A stretch of 5,665 nucleotides of DNA from Bacteroidales bacterium (GTDB lineage Bacteria; Bacteroidota; Bacteroidia; Bacteroidales; WCHB1-69): contig JAEERB010000149.1 of NCBI GenBank assembly GCA_016285615.1, positions 1 to 5,665 on the forward strand, written 5' to 3'. The position numbers and the translations under genes were made by a program. Numbering within the stretch: the stretch's first letter is position 1; every line of letters starts with the position of its first letter. The notes under the pieces were generated by a model. It ran no database searches. It saw only the letters and a list, made by a program, of their open reading frames with translations, and was not told where the DNA came from. Of the stretch, positions 1 through 5,665 are shown piece after piece.

Positions 1-539
1 GGCAGCTGACAGATTTGCCGCAGGCTGATGTGGTGGTCCATTCGGGCGACATTACCGAGAATGGCACAGAGCGGGAAACCCTCGACTTTCTAGAGTGGTT
101 CTGCGATTTGCCCCATCCGCACAAATTGTTCGTTGCTGGCAATCACGATGCTTGTTTGTGCGATGCTACCATCAACGGACTGCCTGCAGATGTGCATTAT
201 CTGTGCTATTCGGGTGTGGAGATTGATGACATCCGCTTTTGGGGCATACCTATGCTGTTAACAGACATCTTATCTGGAAAGTATCTGTCTGAAATAAAGT
301 GTATTCCAGATGGTACAGATGTTTTAATTACCCACGAACCGCCGTTCGCCATTTTAGATGAGGCTGACTCTATCCATTATGGCAATCAAGAGTTGTTGAA
401 GCGTGTGAAGGAGATCAAGCCCCGCTACCATCTTTTCGGCCATGTCCACACGGCTTTTGGCACAGAGGAACAGAAGGGAATTGTGTTTTCCAATGCTTCA
501 ATGCAAGGGGAAGAACCGTTTATGATTCACAATTTATAA
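1..539 (+). CDS. Calcineurin-like metallophosphoesterase (UPF0046/MPPED type), 5' partial
   Basis: The reading frame is open from base 3, and the first visible codons read QLTDLPQADVVVHSGD, so the gene begins before the window. The TTG at 15 is internal and not the start. In this family the missing part is a short N-terminal strand carrying the first metal-binding DxH motif. Visible phosphoesterase motifs, numbered from base 3, are GD (15-16), GNHD (46-49), THEPP (110-114) and GHVH (146-149), in the usual order for a dinuclear-metal active site. The layout HSGDxTxxG, GNHD, THxPP, ELLxxVxxIKPxxHxFGHVHxxxGT resembles the MPPED/UPF0046 branch. It is probably a soluble phosphodiesterase; the substrate cannot be told. 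The protein stops soon after the FSNAS strand, and its last five residues (MIHNL) are encoded inside a repeat that recurs at 1043-1086. The C-terminus therefore seems replaced or shortened by the adjacent element. The gene is convergent with everything to its right. Family call firm; substrate unknown. Confidence 0.88.
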   Translation, partial: QLTDLPQADVVVHSGDITENGTERETLDFLEWFCDLPHPHKLFVAGNHDACLCDATINGLPADVHYLCYSGVEIDDIRFWGIPMLLTDILSGKYLSEIKCIPDGTDVLITHEPPFAILDEADSIHYGNQELLKRVKEIKPRYHLFGHVHTAFGTEEQKGIVFSNASMQGEEPFMIHNL

Positions 540-565
540 TTCACAATCATTATTAATTGTGCATT
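522..565. repeat. 44-bp direct repeat, left copy
   Basis: This stretch matches 1043-1086 at 43 of 44 positions in the same orientation; the only difference is T535 against C1056. It starts inside the phosphoesterase gene, supplying its final codons ATG ATT CAC AAT TTA TAA, and ends within the stop codon of the minus-strand four-helix-bundle gene (564-566). It contains heptamers of the ATTCACA type at 525-545 and an inverse TGTGCAT at 558-564. Confidence 0.9.
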
Positions 566-567
566 AT
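536..567. repeat. Imperfect hairpin between the convergent gene ends
   Basis: The arms are ATAATTCACAAT (536-547) and ATTGTGCATTAT (556-567), 11 of 12 positions paired, with an 8-base loop. The hairpin overlaps the stop codons of both the phosphoesterase (537-539) and the four-helix-bundle gene (564-566). It could act as a weak two-way terminator or an mRNA 3'-end stabiliser, but no clean T-run follows on either strand, so this role is inferred. Confidence 0.5.
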
Positions 568-926
568 TTATTGTCGTTGCGATGCTTAATGATTGCAGTT
601 AATAGTCGTAACAAAGAATTACAATCTTTTGAAAGTATATTGTAGCAATCATCATCCAAGTAACCACTGGCATTCAACAGTTCCAGCCAATATTCAGTCT
701 CACTAGCTTCTTTAAGGGATATGCTTAATTTTGCATAGAAGTCAGCAGAACTTTGTCCCCGAACGGCTTCACGAATATTGGCTCCTATACTTGTGCCGCT
801 GCGTAATAATTGTTTAGATAAAATGCACTCCTTTTTCTCTGTACGTAACACGGAGCATGTTTTTACAATATTAGCAGCAAATTCTGTGCTTTTTACAATA
901 ATGATGTTATCAGTATTCTTTTTCAT
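564..926 (-). CDS. Four-helix-bundle protein (S23/IVS-type family)
   Basis: This encodes a 120-residue soluble protein, about the usual length for the family, starting at ATG (924-926). The signature is clear: LSKQLLRSGTSIGANIREA at residues 36-54, then a GQS..DFYAKLSISLKEASETEYWLELL-type segment around 57-84, with predicted helices before, between and after. The family was first noticed as proteins encoded in intervening sequences of some bacterial 23S rRNA genes, and it is structurally related to the Avd accessory protein of diversity-generating retroelements. It is also common as lone genes in Bacteroidetes chromosomes, where its function is not established. Here there is no rRNA, reverse transcriptase or variable repeat nearby. 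The gene is visibly more AT-rich than yifB and the phosphoesterase and sits inside a repeat-bounded island, which suggests transfer or insertion. No TAnnTTTG promoter box was found upstream; its start lies next to a heptamer array at 967-994. Family call firm, function unknown. Confidence 0.9.
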   Translation of the reverse strand: MKKNTDNIIIVKSTEFAANIVKTCSVLRTEKKECILSKQLLRSGTSIGANIREAVRGQSSADFYAKLSISLKEASETEYWLELLNASGYLDDDCYNILSKDCNSLLRLLTAIIKHRNDNK

Positions 927-940
927 AGTCTAAAAATTTG

Positions 941-995
941 AATCACAATCTTTAATCATCGTTAATCGTGCATTGTGAATTGTGCATCGTGCATT
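941..995. repeat. Heptamer repeat array upstream of the four-helix-bundle gene
   Basis: Positions 967-994 are four consecutive heptamers of the form YGTGMAT: CGTGCAT, TGTGAAT, TGTGCAT, CGTGCAT. These are the inverse complement of the ATTCACA units in the flanking direct repeats. Bases 962-982 match 1074-1094 at 20 of 21 positions, so this is a diverged third copy of the flanking repeat. It sits between the gene start (926) and the right flank. Confidence 0.75.
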
Positions 996-1001
996 ATTCT
1001 T

Positions 1002-1017
1002 ATTTATAATTATAAAT
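1002..1017. repeat. 16-bp perfect AT palindrome
   Basis: ATTTATAATTATAAAT is self-complementary over all 16 bases. It contains only A and T, so it could arise by chance in this AT-rich spacer. It could equally be a binding site or a cruciform-prone point inside the repeat island. Confidence 0.5.
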
Positions 1018-1042
1018 TACTAACTGTCAATTAATTCAATTC

Positions 1043-1086
1043 ATGATTCACAATTCATAATTCACAATCATTATTAATTGTGCATT
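1043..1086. repeat. 44-bp direct repeat, right copy
   Basis: This is the partner of 522-565 (43/44 identical, same orientation, 521 bp apart). It is preceded by further heptamers, so ATTCATG, ATTCACA, ATTCATA and ATTCACA run unbroken from 1039 to 1066. It is followed by two inverse heptamers (TGTGCAT, TGTGAAT) at 1079-1092. The repeat region ends directly at the yifB stop codon. Confidence 0.9.
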
Positions 1087-1095
1087 GTGAATTGT
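1050..1095 (-). terminator. Long imperfect hairpin just after the yifB stop
   Basis: Arms 1051-1068 (CAATTCATAATTCACAAT) and 1077-1094 (ATTGTGCATTGTGAATTG) pair at 16 of 18 positions; A1050 and T1095 add one more pair, and the loop is 8 bases. It begins one base beyond the TGA of yifB (1096-1098) on the transcribed strand. The stem is AT-rich and no strong T-run follows, so it may be a poor intrinsic terminator or only a 3'-end stabiliser. The hairpin is seen; the terminator role is inferred. Confidence 0.45.
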
Positions 1096-2640
1096 TCACC
1101 TCTTCCCCCAACTGTCCCTATCTAGGCTCCTAAAGTTGATGGCTTCGCTGAGGTGGCCTGTCTCAATGTTGGCACTGCCTTCCAAATCGGCGATGGTGCG
1201 TGCCACCTTCAGAATGCGGTCGTAGGCGCGTGCGGAGAGTCCCAGCCTGTCCATGGCGTTCTTGAGCAGTTCGGTACACTCGGCATCTATGGCGCAATAC
1301 TGCCGCATGAGCTTGGTATTCATCTGCGCATTGCAATGTATGTCAGCGTATTCGGCAAAGCGTACTTCCTGAATCTGTCGCGCCTTGATGACACGCTCCC
1401 GAATCTCTGCACTGCTTTCTCCTGTGGGGGCGGTGGCCAGCTCCTCGGTGCTCAAAGGAGCCACTTCTACGTGCAGGTCGATGCGGTCCATAAGCGGCCC
1501 TGAGATCTTGTTGAGATACTTTTGCACCATCTCCGGCGTGCAGGTACACGCAATTTTGGGGTTGTTGTAATTGCCGCAAGGGCAGGGGTTCATGGCGGCG
1601 ATGAACATGAAGGAGGCGGGAAACTCGACCGTGTATTTCGACCGGGCAATGGTGACACAGCGGTCCTCCAACGGCTGACGCATCACTTCCAGCGTTTGGC
1701 GCTTGAACTCGGTCAGCTCGTCTGCAAAGAGCACTCCGTTATGGGCAAGAGATATTTCCCCGGGCTGCGGGTGACTGCCACCGCCGACCAAAGCAACATC
1801 ACTTATGGTATGATGCGGTGCTCTGAACGGCCGAACAGAGATGAGTGATGAGTAGCGGCTCATCTTGCCAGCTACAGAATGTATTTTGGTGGTTTCCAAC
1901 GCTTCACTGAGCGTGAGTGGCGGTAAAATCGAAGGCAATCGCTTGGCTAACATGGTTTTACCGCTGCCTGGCGGGCCGATGAGAATCACATTATGGGAAC
2001 CCGCCGCCGCAATTTCCAGCGCCCGCTTGATGTTCTGCTGCCCCTTGACATCTGCAAAATCGTACTCGTAGCGGTTAAGCTGGTGCTGGAACTCTTCACG
2101 TGTGTTGACAACCGTCGGTGTGATGGGAATATCTTTGTCGAAAAAGTCGATGACCTGCTTGATGTTTTCTACGCCTAACACTTCTATGTCGCTGACAATA
2201 GCGGCCTCGCGGGCATTTTGTATCGGCAGAATCAGCCCTTTCTTCTTCCGCTTTCGGGCTTCGATGGCGATGGGCAATACCCCTTTCACGGGCTGTAAGG
2301 TGCCGTCCAGCGACAACTCGCCCATAATGTAGTAATCTTCCACTTTGTCAGCACCCTTTATCTGCTCCGAGGCAATCAAAATGCCAATGGCGAGCGTCAA
2401 ATCATAGGCCGAGCCCTCTTTGCGTATGTCGGCGGGCGCCATGTTGATGATGATTTTCTTACCGGGAATCCGGTAGTTGTGACACTTCAGCGCAGAATCT
2501 ATCCGCTGCTGACTCTCTTTCACTGCACTATCGGGCAAACCAACCAAAAAGAAGTTGATGCCCACATCCACATTGACCTCAATGGTTATGGGAATAGCCT
2601 GCACGCCCATCAGGGCGCAATTGTACGTTCTGATTAACAT
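1096..2640 (-). CDS. yifB: YifB/ComM family Mg-chelatase-like AAA+ ATPase
   Basis: This is a full-length 514-residue protein. Residues 1-170 form the ChlI-like N-terminal domain with a Lon-protease-type fold (GLPDSAVKES at 34-43, NMAPADIRKEGSAYDL at 66-81). Residues about 190-395 are the Mg-chelatase AAA+ core, with Walker A GPPGSGKT (222-229), RPFRAPHHT (270-278), Walker B VLFADE (303-308) and the conserved MNPCPCG (350-356) followed by CTC (365-367), a cysteine set typical of the family. Residues about 400-510 are the C-terminal helical domain, ending RSLDRDSWGKR as in Bacteroidales homologues. ComM proteins are hexameric helicases that extend branch migration when single-stranded DNA is integrated during natural transformation; whether this copy does so is inference. 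The ATG (2638-2640) fits a short leader after the -7 box at 2666-2673. No metal chelatase partner genes (ChlD/ChlH type) are present, so a role in chlorophyll or cobalamin synthesis is unlikely. Confidence 0.95.
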   Translation of the reverse strand: MLIRTYNCALMGVQAIPITIEVNVDVGINFFLVGLPDSAVKESQQRIDSALKCHNYRIPGKKIIINMAPADIRKEGSAYDLTLAIGILIASEQIKGADKVEDYYIMGELSLDGTLQPVKGVLPIAIEARKRKKKGLILPIQNAREAAIVSDIEVLGVENIKQVIDFFDKDIPITPTVVNTREEFQHQLNRYEYDFADVKGQQNIKRALEIAAAGSHNVILIGPPGSGKTMLAKRLPSILPPLTLSEALETTKIHSVAGKMSRYSSLISVRPFRAPHHTISDVALVGGGSHPQPGEISLAHNGVLFADELTEFKRQTLEVMRQPLEDRCVTIARSKYTVEFPASFMFIAAMNPCPCGNYNNPKIACTCTPEMVQKYLNKISGPLMDRIDLHVEVAPLSTEELATAPTGESSAEIRERVIKARQIQEVRFAEYADIHCNAQMNTKLMRQYCAIDAECTELLKNAMDRLGLSARAYDRILKVARTIADLEGSANIETGHLSEAINFRSLDRDSWGKR

Positions 2641-2665
2641 GATGAAATCGGTTTATAATAACGTG

Positions 2666-2673
2666 CAAAGATA
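2666..2673 (-). promoter_or_regulatory. Bacteroidetes -7 promoter box for yifB
   Basis: The minus strand reads TATCTTTG, matching the Bacteroidetes consensus TAnnTTTG, and lies 25 bp before the yifB ATG. A TTTG (complement of 2689-2692) lies 15 bp upstream, shorter than the usual spacing of about 19-21, so the -33 element is imperfect. The expected transcript start is near 2659, giving a leader of about 20 nt without a Shine-Dalgarno sequence. Confidence 0.7.
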
Positions 2674-2718
2674 ATAAAACTTTAAATACAAAGTTAAATT
2701 ATCTTTAAAAATTAGTTA

Positions 2719-4320
2719 CTAAAACCCGGTAATAGAGAGATAAATGGGTGGTAAGAGCAGAATAAAGCCCAAGACGATAAAGGCAATGACCAGTGGCCAG
2801 ATGAATTTCACCCATTTGCTGTAGGGAATGTGTGCCACGCCGAGGCAGCCAATCAACACGCCCGAAGTCGGGGTGAGCATGTTGGTGAAGCCGTCGCCGA
2901 ATTGGAAAGCGAGCACGGTCAGCTGGCGTGAAATGCCCACGATGTCGGAGAATTCTGCCATCATGGGAATGGTGAGGGCGGCTTTCGCAGATCCGGAAGG
3001 GATGAAGATGTTGAGTAAATTTTGAATGGCATACATGACTCCCAACGCACCTTCTTTACCGCTACCAGTCATGGTTTGTGAAGCAGCATAGAGAATGGTG
3101 TCAATAATCTTGCCGTCCTCCAATATCACAATGATGCCTCCTGCGATACCAACGACCAGGGCGGCGGTTAGAATATCCTTAAATCCATCCAAATAGAGTC
3201 TGACAATCTTGTCGAGGTGCAGATTGTAGGCGAAGCCGGCAGTGAAGCCCATGGCAAAGAAGAGGCCTGCAATTTCCATGACATACCAGTGGTAGCCCAA
3301 TACCCCAACTATGAGGATTAAGATAGTGAATAACAGAATGTTAAAGATAAAATGGTGTACCGAGCGGCGGTCGGCCACAAATCCTAAGAGTATGTAAGCA
3401 CCAGCCAAGATGGGCAGGAGCGGCAGTTGATAGGTGTTGTCACCTATAGAGAGATCGGTTTGAGGATGTAGGATAGAGCTGATAATGAGAATGACAGATA
3501 TACTGGCATAAACAATCCAGGTGCTCGTTGTAGCGGGTTGAGCGGTGTCATTTGTTTCCGTTGGGTTAATGCGGTCGCGCCAGTATTGATCCAACTCGTA
3601 CATAATCGACTTTTGCGGATTTTTTTTGATGCGTGCGGCATACCACAAGGTAAAAGAGATAATGATGAAGGTCAGCAGTGCCCAGCAAAGAACGCGGTAG
3701 CCCATACCAGAGTATGGGGGCAGGCCCGACAGCCCTTGTGCAATTCCCAACGTGAAAGGATTGAAAATGGCGCCCGCAAAGCCGATATTGGCCGCCATGC
3801 TACACATAAGCACGCCCACAATGGAGTCGTAACCCATGGATATAGATAGTGGCACAAAGATGGCGATGAAGGCAATGGTCTCTTCGCTCATGCCGAAAAT
3901 GGCCCCAAACAGGCTGAAGAGAATCATAATCAATGTGATGACGCAGTTGTTGACTCCCACGAACTTAAACAACTTGTACCGCTGCAGTTTTTGTGTGGAA
4001 TGGAGAAACGAAACGATGCCAATATCTATGGTTTTGGTATGATTGACCACCCAGAAAGCACCGCCAATCATAAGTATGAAGGCGATGATGTAGGAGGTGC
4101 GTTCAAAACCTTTAAAGAAGGCGGTGAATATCTGCCAGGTTTGCGGTGTATTGTCCACAGCATGGTAGGAGCCGGGCACGACAATACTACGTTCGCCGCC
4201 ACTGTCTGACGGCACCATCGTCCTCTCGAATTCCCCGCCGGGAATAATCCATGTCATCACCGCACATACGATGACTATGATGAAGACAATAGTAAAAGTA
4301 TGGGGGATTTTCAGCTTCAT
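2719..4320 (-). CDS. YfcC-family (DcuC-like) multi-pass membrane transporter
   Basis: This is a 533-residue integral inner-membrane protein with roughly 12-13 hydrophobic segments, for example near residues 7-26, 75-92, 125-142, 165-185, 208-228, 268-284, 300-316, 325-345, 385-400, 425-442 and 505-526. The N-terminus has no cleavable signal; its first segment is a membrane anchor ending in IPGGEF (26-31). Family-type motifs are FGMSEETIAF (142-151), NPFTLGIAQ (187-195), PSGSAKAA (441-448) and FGDGFTNMLTPTSG (474-487), arranged in two halves as in DcuC/YfcC and related ion-coupled carriers. A charged, probably cytosolic loop lies near 230-265. Relatives are annotated as C4-dicarboxylate carriers or arginine/ornithine-type YfcC exchangers, but the substrate cannot be read from sequence. 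The ATG follows the recA stop by 27 bp with no promoter box between, so it is probably cotranscribed with recA. Length is slightly above the common value of about 500. Family call firm; substrate unknown. Confidence 0.9.
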   Translation of the reverse strand: MKLKIPHTFTIVFIIVIVCAVMTWIIPGGEFERTMVPSDSGGERSIVVPGSYHAVDNTPQTWQIFTAFFKGFERTSYIIAFILMIGGAFWVVNHTKTIDIGIVSFLHSTQKLQRYKLFKFVGVNNCVITLIMILFSLFGAIFGMSEETIAFIAIFVPLSISMGYDSIVGVLMCSMAANIGFAGAIFNPFTLGIAQGLSGLPPYSGMGYRVLCWALLTFIIISFTLWYAARIKKNPQKSIMYELDQYWRDRINPTETNDTAQPATTSTWIVYASISVILIISSILHPQTDLSIGDNTYQLPLLPILAGAYILLGFVADRRSVHHFIFNILLFTILILIVGVLGYHWYVMEIAGLFFAMGFTAGFAYNLHLDKIVRLYLDGFKDILTAALVVGIAGGIIVILEDGKIIDTILYAASQTMTGSGKEGALGVMYAIQNLLNIFIPSGSAKAALTIPMMAEFSDIVGISRQLTVLAFQFGDGFTNMLTPTSGVLIGCLGVAHIPYSKWVKFIWPLVIAFIVLGFILLLPPIYLSITGF

Positions 4321-4337
4321 GTCGGCATAGAGTCGGG

Positions 4338-4364
4338 GAGAAGCGCCTTATTTCAGCGCTTCTC
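4338..4364 (-). promoter_or_regulatory. GC-rich hairpin spanning the recA stop codon
   Basis: GAGAAGCGC (4338-4346) and GCGCTTCTC (4356-4364) form a perfect 9-bp stem with a 9-base loop containing the recA stop (4348-4350). On the transcribed strand it is followed by CCCCGACTCTATGCC, which has no T-run, so it is not a standard intrinsic terminator. It may set 3'-end stability or the ratio of recA to downstream transporter message. The structure is seen; the role is inferred. Confidence 0.55.
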
Positions 4365-5343
4365 TGACTTTTTCTTCTAATTCGCTCATCAGTTCGGGGT
4401 TGTCCAGCAGCAGTTGCTTTGAGGCGTCGCGGCCTTGTGCCAGCTTGGTGTCGCCGTAGGAGAACCAGGAACCCGATTTCTTGATGATGCCTTTTTCCAC
4501 GCCGAGGTCAATGATTTCACCGGCTTTAGAGATGCCTTCACCGAACATAATGTCAAATTCGGCCGTGCGGAAAGGAGGCGCAACTTTGTTCTTTACCACT
4601 TTCACTTTCACACGGTTACCAGCAGCCACATCGCCATCTTTCAGTTGCGACTGGCGGCGGATATCGATGCGGACCGAAGCGTAGAACTTGAGCGCATTAC
4701 CGCCGGTGGTCGTTTCGGGATTGCCGAACATGATGCCGATTTTTTCACGCAACTGGTTGATGAAGATGCAGCAGCAGCCGGTCTTGCTGATAGTGCCGGT
4801 CAGTTTGCGCAGGGCTTGCGACATAAGTCGCGCTTGCAGACCCACTTTCGAGTCGCCCATGTCGCCCTCAATCTCGCTCTTGGGAGTCAGTGCAGCCACT
4901 GAGTCGATGACGATGATGTCGATGGCACCCGCGCGGATCAAGTTGTCGGCAATTTCCAGTGCCTGCTCGCCGTTGTCGGGTTGCGAAACCAAGAGGTCTT
5001 CCGTTTTTACACCCAACTTTTCAGCGTAGAAGCGGTCGAAAGCGTGCTCTGCATCAATAAAAGCCGCAATACCACCAGCTTTCTGTGCTTCGGCAATGGC
5101 ATGGATGGCCAATGTTGTCTTACCTGAAGATTCAGGTCCGTATATTTCAATCACTCTGCCGCGGGGAAAACCGCCCACGCCTAAGGCTGCATCCAATCCA
5201 ATAGAGCCTGTCGAGATGACATCAATATTGTCCATCGGCGTGTCGCTGAGTTTCATAATGGAACCTTTACCAAAGGTTTTTTCCAGTTTCTCAATGGTGC
5301 TGTTTAGCACTTTCAGTTTTTCTGCATTTACTTCCTTATCCAT
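4348..5343 (-). CDS. recA: RecA recombinase
   Basis: RecA forms ATP-dependent filaments on single-stranded DNA for homologous pairing and strand exchange, and acts as co-protease where a LexA-type system exists. From the ATG at 5341-5343 the protein has 331 residues. Walker A is GPESSGKT (69-76), the catalytic Glu is in DAEH (97-100), and Walker B is IIVIDS (143-148). Loop L1 lies around 157-170 ([14 protein letters not shown]) and loop L2 around 206-223 ([18 protein letters not shown]). KKSGSWFSY (288-296) opens the C-terminal domain. It ends at EKVREALK, without the long acidic tail of E. coli RecA. An in-frame TTG at 5374-5376 would add 11 residues, but it lies within the promoter -7 box and its residues ([10 protein letters not shown]) do not look like RecA; the ATG at 5343 is chosen. 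No Shine-Dalgarno or inverted-repeat SOS operator is evident. A cluster CCC at 190-192 precedes IFINQLREK. The gene lies downstream of clpB, from which it is separated by a terminator, and probably leads the transporter. Confidence 0.98.
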   Translation of the reverse strand: MDKEVNAEKLKVLNSTIEKLEKTFGKGSIMKLSDTPMDNIDVISTGSIGLDAALGVGGFPRGRVIEIYGPESSGKTTLAIHAIAEAQKAGGIAAFIDAEHAFDRFYAEKLGVKTEDLLVSQPDNGEQALEIADNLIRAGAIDIIVIDSVAALTPKSEIEGDMGDSKVGLQARLMSQALRKLTGTISKTGCCCIFINQLREKIGIMFGNPETTTGGNALKFYASVRIDIRRQSQLKDGDVAAGNRVKVKVVKNKVAPPFRTAEFDIMFGEGISKAGEIIDLGVEKGIIKKSGSWFSYGDTKLAQGRDASKQLLLDNPELMSELEEKVREALK

Positions 5344-5373
5344 CTGCTCAATTGTTTTTAGGTTAATGATGCA

Positions 5374-5381
5374 CAAAGATA
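5374..5381 (-). promoter_or_regulatory. Bacteroidetes -7 promoter box for recA
   Basis: The minus strand reads TATCTTTG, identical to the box before yifB. Transcription would start near 5367, giving a leader of about 24 nt before the ATG at 5343. No convincing TTTG lies at the -33 position; the upstream DNA (5382-5450) is AT-rich with A and T tracts. The box settles the recA start, because any start at or before 5374 would lie outside the transcript. Confidence 0.72.
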
Positions 5382-5450
5382 CAACAATATTTTAACCTGC
5401 GTGCGATTGTTGATAAAATTTTAATTTTTTCTTAAAAAACAGATTGCCGT

Positions 5451-5523
5451 AAAATAAAAAACTCCCGCAGATTACGTCGATAAACGCGGATTGTTTCTGC
5501 GTAAATCAGCGAGATCTGCGGGA
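5451..5523 (-). terminator. Intrinsic terminator of clpB, composite palindromic repeat
   Basis: On the minus strand TCCCGCAGAT (complement of 5514-5523) pairs perfectly over 10 bp with ATCTGCGGGA (complement of 5463-5472), followed by GTTTTTTATTTT (complement of 5451-5462). Inside the 41-base loop a second stem can form between GATTTACGC and GCGTTTATC (7 of 9 pairs). It begins 12 bp after the clpB stop and separates clpB from the recA promoter. The CTGCG(T/G)-type modules repeat in both orientations, suggesting it derives from a dispersed palindromic repeat. Confidence 0.75.
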
Positions 5524-5535
5524 ATTTCAAGAATT

Positions 5536-5665
5536 TTATTTGTTGAAGAAAGCGAATTTGCCATCTTCGAGCGAGTCGATCATGATAGTTCCGTCTTGAC
5601 TTACCTTGCCTTCCAAAATGATTTTCGACAATTCGTTCAAGATTTTTTTCTGGATGACACGCTTC
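5536..5665 (-). CDS. clpB: ClpB disaggregase, C-terminal end (partial)
   Basis: Only the last 42 codons are inside the window; the gene enters from the right edge and ends with TAA at 5536-5538. The translation begins KRVIQKKILNELSKIILEGK and ends EDGKFAFFNK. The KRxIQxxxLNELSKxILxGKV pattern is the C-terminal D2 small-domain end of ClpB in Bacteroidetes. ClpB is a cytosolic hexameric AAA+ chaperone that works with DnaK/DnaJ/GrpE to pull proteins out of aggregates. ClpC or ClpA is less likely because the LNELSK and GKV positions fit ClpB better and no ClpP-docking region can be judged here. None of the ATPase motifs is visible, so the call rests on this short tail alone. Confidence 0.82.
   Translation of the reverse strand, partial: KRVIQKKILNELSKIILEGKVSQDGTIMIDSLEDGKFAFFNK

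Noticed and set aside
564..926. 23S rRNA intervening sequence, because of the S23-type protein
   Set aside because: No rRNA sequence is present on either side; the flanks are protein genes.
522..1095. Diversity-generating retroelement or CRISPR array, suggested by the Avd-like fold and the repeats
   Set aside because: There is no reverse transcriptase, template/variable repeat pair, cas gene or regular repeat-spacer pattern; the repeats are two flanking copies plus heptamer arrays.
515..1105. Target-site duplication flanking the cassette
   Set aside because: Bases just outside the repeat ends (before 522 and after 1095) share no direct repeat longer than chance.
1153..2332. Several plus-strand open frames of 60-116 codons opposite yifB
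   Set aside because: They overlap a full-length conserved gene on the other strand, have no recognisable domains or promoter boxes, and their composition reflects the antisense of yifB.
2641..2718. Terminator after the YfcC-type transporter gene
   Set aside because: The 78-bp spacer is AT-rich with short TTTAAAG words but forms no convincing stem followed by a T-run; it is better explained as the yifB promoter region.
4435..5395. Long plus-strand open frames opposite recA (up to 155 codons)
   Set aside because: recA is intact and conserved on the minus strand across the whole stretch; the opposite frames are antisense shadows without family features.
5344..5420. SOS/LexA operator upstream of recA
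   Set aside because: No CTGT-N8-ACAG or GAAC-N4-GTTC type inverted repeat was found; only the -7 box and AT tracts are visible.

Overview
The window looks like a housekeeping segment of a Bacteroidales chromosome, most likely Prevotella-like. The evidence is the Bacteroidetes-type -7 promoter boxes (TATCTTTG) in front of two genes, the absence of clear Shine-Dalgarno sequences, AT-rich spacers between genes of moderate G+C, and the character of the RecA, ClpB and YifB proteins. The genus is an inference from general resemblance; no search was run.

Layout, left to right. (1) 1-539, plus strand: a calcineurin-like metallophosphoesterase of the UPF0046/MPPED type, cut at its N-terminus by the window edge. 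(2) 522-1095: an AT-rich island carrying one small minus-strand gene for a four-helix-bundle (S23/IVS-type) protein. It is enclosed by a 44-bp direct repeat (43/44 identical) built from heptamers ATTCACA and their complement TGTGAAT. The island fills the space between the last codons of the phosphoesterase and the stop codon of yifB, and resembles a small inserted cassette. (3) 1096-2640, minus: a full-length YifB/ComM AAA+ protein with its own promoter. (4) 2719-4320, minus: a YfcC-family (DcuC-like) multi-pass transporter. (5) 4348-5343, minus: recA, with its own -7 box at 5374-5381; the transporter lies only 27 bp downstream and is probably read from the recA promoter. (6) 5536-5665, minus: the last 42 codons of clpB, followed by a strong hairpin terminator made of a composite palindromic repeat.

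Functionally, RecA (strand invasion) and YifB/ComM (branch migration on recombination intermediates in the ComM proteins studied) lie close together on the same strand, separated by an unrelated-looking transporter. ClpB is a stress disaggregase with its own terminator. Most of the window is ordinary core genome. The part most worth a second look is the repeat-bounded four-helix-bundle cassette at 522-1095, which appears to have supplied the final codons of the neighbouring phosphoesterase.
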